Positions 5,668 to 10,059 of a DNA stretch of 10,059 nt are shown here, in pieces. Location of the stretch: assembly GCA_021798855.1 (NCBI GenBank), contig JAJZBP010000061.1, positions 1 through 10,059 on the forward strand, written 5' to 3'. The number at the start of each line of letters is the position of its first letter. Within the stretch, counting starts at the first letter, position 1. The position numbers were made by a program, and so were the translations under genes. The notes under the pieces were generated by a model that saw only the letters and a program-made list of their open reading frames with translations, made no database searches and was not told the DNA's origin. The stretch is from Bacillota bacterium. Lineage in GTDB: Bacteria > Bacillota > Sulfobacillia > JAJZIM01 > JAJZBP01.

Positions 5668-6624
5668 ATGGTGGCGACATTGACCGAACCGAAAGTGTAC
5701 CGAATCGGCAACCTGGAGATCGGTGGCGACCGGGGTGAACGTCCGACCCTCCTCCTGCCGTCCATGTTCCACGCCAAGGACAAGATTCTTTCCAGTCGCC
5801 GGCAGGGGGTGTTCGACCGGGAGAAGGCGGCCGCCTACCTGGCGCGGATGGAGGAACTGTCCCAGGCCACCGGGGTGCTGGCCATGGTGGCGATGGTTTC
5901 CAACTGGGAAGACGAATTTCGACGCTACGTGGAATTCTACCGGGAGCACACCCAATTGCCCTTCGCCTGCGACGTCTGGATGGTGAAAAGGCGTTTGGCC
6001 TGCGCCAAGGTGGTGGCCGACCTGGGCCTGCAGGACGTTTTCCTGTACAACAGCATCACCCCGTGGGACGCCAAGGATGTTCCCCTGGCCGACCAGGTGA
6101 AGGAGTTGCGGGACCTCGGCATCCGCCACGTGATGTTGCAGGCCTTCGACGAAGCGGACACCACGCCGGCGGGAAGGTTGAAGAGCCTGGACGTCCTCCT
6201 GGAAGAAGTGAACAAAGCGAATTTTGCCAGCATCCTGGTGGATTCAAGTTGCATGAGTCTGCCTTCCCTCCCCTACAGCCTTGCGGCCAACCACATGATC
6301 AAGGAGGGATACGGTTTTCCGTGCGGCCAGGCCACCTCCAACGGCAGCTACATGTGGCGCAAGGAACTGGCGGAACGTTTCGGGCCGGAGGCCTTCCCGG
6401 CGGTGGACGCCGCCGTCGAGTCCCTGTCGGTGTTCTGGGACAGCGACTTCGTCTTCTGCGGGCCGGTGGTGGGCATCGGCCGGGTGATGATGGCGGCGGT
6501 GGTCGGTGATGTGATGGCGGCGGTGCGCCGTTATCAGGAAAAAGGCGTCCTGCCGGCTCCGGGGCATCCCCTGGAGCGAATGTTTCCCGATTTTTACCGG
6601 CAGTTGGTTCAGCCGGCGGTCTGA
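5668..6624 (+). CDS. MtrH-family methyltransferase (probable methylcorrinoid:pterin methyltransferase)
   Basis: This 318-aa protein resembles MtrH, the pterin-binding subunit of methanogen tetrahydromethanopterin S-methyltransferase, and its bacterial relatives such as MtgA of Desulfitobacterium, which pass a methyl group from a corrinoid protein to tetrahydrofolate. The N-terminal signature is clear: Gly-Gly-Asp then Arg-Pro-Thr-Leu-Leu-Leu-Pro-Ser-Met-Phe-His (about residues 19-37), then Gly-Val-Phe-Asp-Arg-Glu-Lys-Ala-Ala (about 47-55) and Glu-Glu-Leu-Ser-Gln-Ala-Thr-Gly. A TIM-barrel protein of this length is typical. The TAA stop of the activator gene is six bases before its ATG and the Shine-Dalgarno sequence is weak, suggesting translational coupling. 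In this operon it is the likely methyltransferase II delivering methyl groups to folate. Transfer in the opposite direction is also possible. Confidence 0.87.
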   Translation: MVATLTEPKVYRIGNLEIGGDRGERPTLLLPSMFHAKDKILSSRRQGVFDREKAAAYLARMEELSQATGVLAMVAMVSNWEDEFRRYVEFYREHTQLPFACDVWMVKRRLACAKVVADLGLQDVFLYNSITPWDAKDVPLADQVKELRDLGIRHVMLQAFDEADTTPAGRLKSLDVLLEEVNKANFASILVDSSCMSLPSLPYSLAANHMIKEGYGFPCGQATSNGSYMWRKELAERFGPEAFPAVDAAVESLSVFWDSDFVFCGPVVGIGRVMMAAVVGDVMAAVRRYQEKGVLPAPGHPLERMFPDFYRQLVQPAV

Positions 6625-6648
6625 AAAAGAAAGGAGGAGTTTGAGCAA

Positions 6649-7668
6649 ATGGCAGAGAAGACGGCTCGGGAGAGGGTGTTGGCCCTCTTTGCGGGCGAAC
6701 GGCAGCATCCGACCCCGGTTTTCTCGGGAATGGGCAGCGTGACCATCCACGGGATCAGAGAAACCGGCGTTCCCTTCGCCCGCACCCATGCGGACGCGGC
6801 GGCCATGGCTCAGGCGGCCGAATCGAGTTGGCGCCTCTTCGGCTACGAGGCGGTGGTGGTACCCTTCGATTTGGGAATCGAAGCGGAGGCCCTGGGACGC
6901 GAGCTGAACTTTTACGACGGGCGGGGGGAAGACATCCTCTACCCGACGGTGCGCAACAAGCAGGAAGCCAAGAGCGAGAACCTGCAGGTGCCCGACGATC
7001 TGGAAAGCCGGGGGCGGATTCCCCTGGTGGCCGAGGCGATTCGCCGCGTCAGGGAAATGGTCGGTGACCGGGTGGCCATCGGCAGCTACGTCCTGGGACC
7101 GTTCACCCTGGCGGGTCAGGTGCTGGAACTCGACCAGTTGCTGAAGATGTCGGCCAAGGATCCGGTGGACACCGGGATCGTCTTGGAACGCGCCGGGGTG
7201 GTCGCCGAAAGGGTGGCCAAGGTATTTCACGCGGCGGGGGCCGACTTCATCGCGGTTCGGGAGATGGGAGCGGCTTCCGACGTGCTCAGTCCGCGGATGT
7301 TTCGGAATCTGATCCAGCCCCACCTGCGGCGGCTGTTTGCCGCCCTCAATTTCCCAACGGTCCTCCACATCTGCGGAACCACCCAGAACATCGTGGGACT
7401 GATGGCCGAAAGCGGGGCGACGGCCATCAGCGTGGACCAGAAAAACGACATGGCGGCGACCAGGGCAACCTTGGGACCGGACGTGCTGGTGTTCGGGAAC
7501 CTGGATCCTTACAAAGTGTTGGTGCAGGGGTCGCCGGAGGACGTGCGGGAGGCTGTGACCCGGTGCATTCAGGCCGGCGCCGACGCGGTGTGGCCCGGCT
7601 GCGACATCTGGCCCAGCGTCCCGGCGGAAAACATGCACGCGATGATGGCGGCGGCGCGGGAATCATAA
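6649..7668 (+). CDS. UroD-fold methyltransferase B (MtaA/MtbA/CmuA type)
   Basis: This 339-aa protein is of the MtaA/MtbA/CmuA branch of UroD-like methyltransferases, opening with the usual Thr-Ala-Arg-Glu-Arg-Val-Leu-Ala-Leu-Phe-Ala-Gly-Glu start. The zinc site is H240 and C242 (His-Ile-Cys-Gly-Thr-Thr-Gln) plus C318 (Trp-Pro-Gly-Cys-Asp-Ile-Trp). Family members normally transfer methyl from a corrinoid protein to a thiol such as coenzyme M, or demethylate a substrate. With no coenzyme M genes visible, its acceptor or donor here is open. By eye it shares the fold motifs but little overall sequence with methyltransferase A, so the pair is not a recent duplication. AGGAGG (6632-6637) lies 11 nt before the ATG. 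It starts 24 nt after the MtrH-like gene and is 26 nt before corrinoid protein copy 2, a likely partner. Its TAA lies in the perfect palindrome TAAGATCTTA. Confidence 0.88.
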   Translation: MAEKTARERVLALFAGERQHPTPVFSGMGSVTIHGIRETGVPFARTHADAAAMAQAAESSWRLFGYEAVVVPFDLGIEAEALGRELNFYDGRGEDILYPTVRNKQEAKSENLQVPDDLESRGRIPLVAEAIRRVREMVGDRVAIGSYVLGPFTLAGQVLELDQLLKMSAKDPVDTGIVLERAGVVAERVAKVFHAAGADFIAVREMGAASDVLSPRMFRNLIQPHLRRLFAALNFPTVLHICGTTQNIVGLMAESGATAISVDQKNDMAATRATLGPDVLVFGNLDPYKVLVQGSPEDVREAVTRCIQAGADAVWPGCDIWPSVPAENMHAMMAAARES

Positions 7669-8375
7669 GATCTTAGGGGAGGGAACGGAGTATAATGGCG
7701 GAAGAACGTTTTGCGGAGATTTTGCGGGAATTGCAGCAGGGTGTGGTGGAATACGACGAAGAACGGGTGAAGAAGGCGGCCCAGCAGGCGTTGGATGAGG
7801 GTTTTGACGCCTACTCCGCGGTGATGGACGGGTTGGCGGCGGGCATGGAGGAGGTCGGCAAGCTCTTCGTGGCCAACGAGTACTTCGTGCCGGAGGTGCT
7901 CATGTGCGCCGACGCGCTGTACGCGGGCCTCACCATCCTGCGTCCCCACATCAAGGTCGATTCGGCCCGGCAGATGAAGGGCGCGGTGGTCATCGGCACG
8001 GTGGAGGGCGACGTGCATGACATCGGCAAGAACCTGGTCAAGCTGATGTTCGAGATCGCCGGTTTCACCGTGTACGACTTGGGGCGCGACGTTCCCCTGG
8101 AGAAATTCGTTGACGAGGTGATGAGCACCGACTCGGACTTCCTGTGCATGTCGGCCATGATGACCACGACCATGGGCGGGATGAAGCAGGTCATCGAGAA
8201 GATCCGGGCCAAGAACCCGAACGTCAAGATCATGGTCGGCGGGGCGCCGATGACCGAGGATTTGGCCCACCGTTGGGGGGCCGACGGTTACGGGAAGGAC
8301 GCTCCCAATGCCCTCTCCGAAGCCCTGCGCATGGTCAGTTCCCTGCGGGAGATGACCAAGGCGGCCGGAAACTAG
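7669..8375 (+). repeat. Repeat unit 2: duplicated corrinoid-protein gene with its leader
   Basis: This is the partner of the repeat at 564-1276. Similarity starts directly after the TAA stop of methyltransferase B and stops at the TAG of the corrinoid gene, so the repeated unit is the gene plus its ribosome binding site. No insertion sequence, target-site duplication or recombinase gene is visible at either copy. Confidence 0.85.
7695..8375 (+). CDS. Corrinoid (B12-binding) methyl-carrier protein, copy 2
   Basis: This 226-aa corrinoid protein serves as methyl carrier for the operon. The helical cap covers residues 1-90 and the B12-binding domain about 96-226, with DxHxxG at D106, H108 and G111 and a Gly-Gly pair at 182-183. 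Against copy 1 I count 25 substitutions and a two-residue deletion over the 226 aligned residues. Only four substitutions fall between about residues 97 and 211, where the corrinoid binds. It sits between methyltransferase B and the QueG-like gene, with the ribosome binding block GGGGAGGGAACGGAG before the ATG. It ends in TAG; the same frame stays open through the 24 codons to the next gene's GTG, which is discussed as a finding. Confidence 0.95.
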   Translation: MAEERFAEILRELQQGVVEYDEERVKKAAQQALDEGFDAYSAVMDGLAAGMEEVGKLFVANEYFVPEVLMCADALYAGLTILRPHIKVDSARQMKGAVVIGTVEGDVHDIGKNLVKLMFEIAGFTVYDLGRDVPLEKFVDEVMSTDSDFLCMSAMMTTTMGGMKQVIEKIRAKNPNVKIMVGGAPMTEDLAHRWGADGYGKDAPNALSEALRMVSSLREMTKAAGN

Positions 8376-8447
8376 GAATTTCGGGTTCCGTGGCTTCGGG
8401 CGTCCGGACAGCGGGAGCCTGTTGTCACCCATGGGAGGGGAAGCGCC

Positions 8448-9143
8448 GTGGGCGAACCGGAAGAACTGGCGTTGGAGTTGACGGCGGTGGCGCGCACCGC
8501 CGGCGCGGATGTCGTTGGTTTCGGAGACGTGACCGAAGGGTTGCATCCGGAGTTTTGGCCGCTCGCGCGGGCGGTATCCCTGGGGTGCGCTCTGCCGGTT
8601 CGGGTCGGGGAAGGCTTGGCCTTCCCCGACGAACCGACGGTGGCGCGCCTGGTGGAGGCGGGCCGGGCGGTGGCCGCCTGCCTGCGTCGCCGCAAACAGC
8701 GGTTTTTTGTTTTGCCGTCGACGGGGGAAGGGAAAAAGGGCTACTGTGCCGCCCTGTTCGGCCACTTCTCCCATAAGGTGGCGGCCACCTGCGCGGGACT
8801 GGGCTGGGTGGGAAAACACGGCCTTTTGGTCAGCCCGGAATTCGGTTCGGCGGTGCTGTGGGGTACGGTGCTCACCGACGCATGTTTACCGGTGGGTCGG
8901 CCGGTGCGCCGGGGGCGCTGCGGATCCTGCACCATCTGTCGGGACGCCTGCCTGCCGGGGGCCGTGCAAGGACGGGAGTGGCGGCGCGGGTTGGAGTTCG
9001 GTGATTTGGTGAACAAGGACGGGTGTGCGGCTCAGGTGGCCCGCCTGCAGCGGGAGGGCAAGACGTGTTGCGGACGGTGCATGGCGGCCTGCCCCTATAA
9101 TTTTATCGCGGTGCACGCCAAGGAGCACAGCGAAGGCGCGTGA
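8448..9143 (+). CDS. Short QueG-like protein with two [4Fe-4S] cluster motifs
   Basis: This 231-aa protein resembles the catalytic and ferredoxin parts of epoxyqueuosine reductase (QueG) and related corrinoid-linked reductases. The QueG-like core is at about 100-145 (Ala-Gly-Leu-Gly-Trp-Val-Gly-Lys-His-Gly-Leu-Leu, then Leu-Trp-Gly-Thr-Val-Leu-Thr-Asp). Ferredoxin-type cysteines follow: C158, C161, C164, C168, then C193, C208, C211 and C215-Pro, enough for two [4Fe-4S] clusters. QueG proteins are usually over 300 aa and this one lacks the longer C-terminal part, so a housekeeping tRNA role is unlikely. Its place in the operon suggests electron supply to, or reduction of, the corrinoid protein; this is inference. 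GTG is chosen because GGGAGGGG lies seven bases before it. It starts 72 nt after copy 2. No signal peptide or membrane helix is seen, so it should be cytoplasmic. Confidence 0.82.
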   Translation: MGEPEELALELTAVARTAGADVVGFGDVTEGLHPEFWPLARAVSLGCALPVRVGEGLAFPDEPTVARLVEAGRAVAACLRRRKQRFFVLPSTGEGKKGYCAALFGHFSHKVAATCAGLGWVGKHGLLVSPEFGSAVLWGTVLTDACLPVGRPVRRGRCGSCTICRDACLPGAVQGREWRRGLEFGDLVNKDGCAAQVARLQREGKTCCGRCMAACPYNFIAVHAKEHSEGA

Positions 9144-9151
9144 CCGGGCGC

Positions 9152-9221
9152 GGCCAGCCGGCTGGTGTTCGTGATTCACGGCCTTCTTCCTCGGCGTCGG
9201 GCGGGGTTGATGGCTGGTTTT
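9152..9221 (+). terminator. Possible operon terminator (weak)
   Basis: CCAGCC (9154-9159) can pair with GGCTGG (9212-9217), which is followed by TTTTAGTTTT, as in an intrinsic terminator, but the loop of about 50 nt is long. The first arm is also part of a perfect 12-bp palindrome, CCAGCCGGCTGG (9154-9165). Position directly after the last operon gene supports termination here; the structure itself is only moderately convincing. Confidence 0.35.
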
Positions 9222-9338
9222 AGTTTTGGCCCATCCGCCGACCCGTAAAAGTTTATTATATTTTGTAAAGCCAAGGTTGCTTGCCCTAAAGGTCAGACTG
9301 CGGACTCTAAGAGCAGCGAGCATTAGAATAATGAGAAA

Positions 9339-9369
9339 TTGTTTAAAAATGATAATATATAATTATATT
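9339..9369 (+). promoter_or_regulatory. AT-rich candidate promoter region
   Basis: TTGTTT (9339-9344) followed by TATATT (9364-9369) at 19 bp, or the overlapping TATAAT (9358-9363) without a good -35 box, could be a sigma-A promoter. The AATATA/TATATT inverted repeat overlaps it. The spacing is off-optimum, so this is only a candidate for transcription of the gene 550 nt downstream. Confidence 0.25.
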
Positions 9370-9463
9370 TGGATGGATGTTTTGGGTTGCAGAGAAGGAG
9401 GAAAAGGCAAAAAGACGGCGAATTGTACCAACAAAGGTTGAGAATAAGCGCGACACGCCTTCC

Positions 9464-9492
9464 CCCCCGACAATTTATTTGACTGTTGGGGG
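9464..9492. repeat. Hairpin in intergenic region
   Basis: The nine-base arms CCCCCGACA and TGTTGGGGG pair with one G-U wobble around an 11-nt AT-rich loop. No T-run follows, so a terminator role on the plus strand is doubtful. Function is unknown. Confidence 0.35.
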
Positions 9493-9918
9493 ATCGCTCA
9501 TTGTGACTGCGGTTCCTCCGGTAAATCGGCGCGGGTTCGAGTTGGTGGATCGACGGGCGGGCCGCCGCCGGGGCGGTTTGGCGGGTGGTGTGTGTAAGGG
9601 AGTTTCCGGTTTTTCTTTTGCGTCGCCGGGTGTAAGATCCGGGGCGAGCCACGCGCAGGCCGGACGGTGCGAACCAGCGGCGGCGCTTGGCCCGGGAGGG
9701 AGCGACGATGGCGTGCCGCGGGTCGTTCCGGCCCATTCCGGGTTTGATGCCAAGGGTTGGGGTCCGGCGCACCTTCCGGCCGGCAGGGGGGAGGGGGGAA
9801 TGGGAGGGAAGGAAGCGATCCCGGTGCCGTTGCCGCGAAGGTGAGCCCAGATGCAGGGGAGGTGATGGTTATTTGGCCCTGGACTAAACGCAATGCAGCC
9901 AAGAAGGAGGTGGTCAGA

Positions 9919-10059
9919 ATGACTCCGGAAGAATGCGGGAAGTACATGGATGAGAAGATGGGCTTCGTTCCCAGGATGTTCACCACCATCAACCAGGTGG
10001 CCACGGAACCCGGCAAAACCTTTGCCGACTTCTATGCTTCCATCTTTGGTGACGGTGCG
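9919..10059 (+). CDS. Partial carboxymuconolactone decarboxylase/AhpD-like protein (5' end only)
   Basis: The first 47 residues are present and the gene runs off the window. The pattern Tyr-Met-Asp-Glu-Lys-Met-Gly-Phe-Val-Pro-Arg-Met-Phe, followed by Phe-Ala-Asp-Phe-Tyr-Ala-Ser-Ile-Phe-Gly, resembles the N-terminal part of carboxymuconolactone decarboxylase-family proteins (AhpD-like peroxidase or disulfide-redox proteins). The catalytic CxxC region would lie beyond the edge, so the family call is tentative. AGGAGG (9905-9910) lies eight bases before the ATG. An in-frame ATG at 9865 would add 18 residues, but its purine-rich site is only two bases away, so 9919 is preferred. A long gap separates it from the methyltransferase operon. 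Confidence 0.6.
   Translation, partial: MTPEECGKYMDEKMGFVPRMFTTINQVATEPGKTFADFYASIFGDGA

Larger units (their letters stand above)
9144..9918. other. 775-nt stretch without a recognisable gene, with an AT-rich island
   Basis: After the possible terminator the composition changes: about 9240-9460 is AT-rich, unlike the rest of the window, and then GC-rich sequence resumes to 9900. The frames that stay open here give low-complexity Arg/Gly/Pro translations and I do not accept them as genes. Visible items are AATATA-TAAT-TATATT (inverted repeat, 9354-9369), possible -10 elements in the same place, and a hairpin with CCCCCGACA (9464-9472) and TGTTGGGGG (9484-9492) arms. The stretch probably holds the promoter and long leader of the gene at 9919. 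I find no tRNA, rRNA or known riboswitch. Confidence 0.5.

Noticed and set aside
590..8375. Composite transposon or insertion-sequence explanation for the duplicated corrinoid genes.
   Set aside because: No transposase, terminal inverted repeats or target duplications are visible, and the repeat is limited to the gene and its ribosome binding site.
9275..9330. A stretch with GGACTCTAA resembling the anticodon loop of a pyrrolysine tRNA.
   Set aside because: The flanking bases do not form an anticodon stem, and no T-arm, D-arm or acceptor stem can be folded around it.
9600..9720. GGTGCGAA-type segment suggesting a cobalamin riboswitch.
   Set aside because: The B12 box and the other conserved blocks are missing, and the order of motifs does not fit.
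9377..9844. Open frame of 155 codons in the gap before the AhpD-like gene.
   Set aside because: No ribosome binding site at its start, it crosses the compositional break, and the translation is low-complexity Gly/Arg/Pro.

Overview
This is a high-GC bacterial window with strong AGGAGG-type ribosome binding sites and sigma-A-like promoters. It carries a corrinoid (B12)-dependent methyl-transfer gene cluster. The gene set (corrinoid proteins, UroD-fold and MtrH-type methyltransferases, an iron-sulfur ASKHA reactivator) and the signal style fit a high-GC anaerobic Firmicute of the Desulfotomaculum/Moorella kind, that is, an acetogen, sulfate reducer or syntroph. The organism assignment is inference.

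Layout. (1) 1-589: no recognisable gene; a good sigma-A promoter at 175-203 gives a ~380-nt leader with hairpins. (2) 590-1303 (+): corrinoid protein copy 1 (CP1), apparently monocistronic, ending at a perfect 15-bp hairpin terminator shared with the convergent genes. (3) 2490-1385 (-): a TetR-type repressor whose best start is a rare ACG codon, followed by a 114-aa cysteine-containing conserved-type protein. (4) 2546-2610: overlapping divergent promoters with a candidate operator. (5) 2638-9143 (+): a six-gene operon of UroD-fold methyltransferase A, RACo-like [2Fe-2S]/ASKHA reactivator, MtrH-family methyltransferase, UroD-fold methyltransferase B (MtaA/MtbA/CmuA type), corrinoid protein copy 2 (CP2), and a short QueG-like protein with two ferredoxin-type [4Fe-4S] motifs. 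(6) 9144-9918: a non-coding stretch with an AT-rich island. (7) 9919-end (+): the 5' end of a carboxymuconolactone decarboxylase/AhpD-like gene.

How the genes may work together (inference from family knowledge). One UroD-fold enzyme, probably A, would move a methyl group from an unidentified substrate onto the corrinoid protein, which carries it on Co. MtrH, and perhaps UroD-fold enzyme B, would pass it on to tetrahydrofolate or another acceptor. The RACo-like protein would re-reduce inactive Co(II) corrinoid, and the QueG-like protein may supply electrons or a second reduction step. The TetR protein probably responds to the substrate. The window contains no MttB, MtaB or other enzyme that would identify the substrate.

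Most notable are the two near-identical corrinoid proteins under separate control with very uneven divergence, the second iron-sulfur protein beside a RACo, the apparent ACG start of the regulator, and several RNA-level structures at gene junctions.
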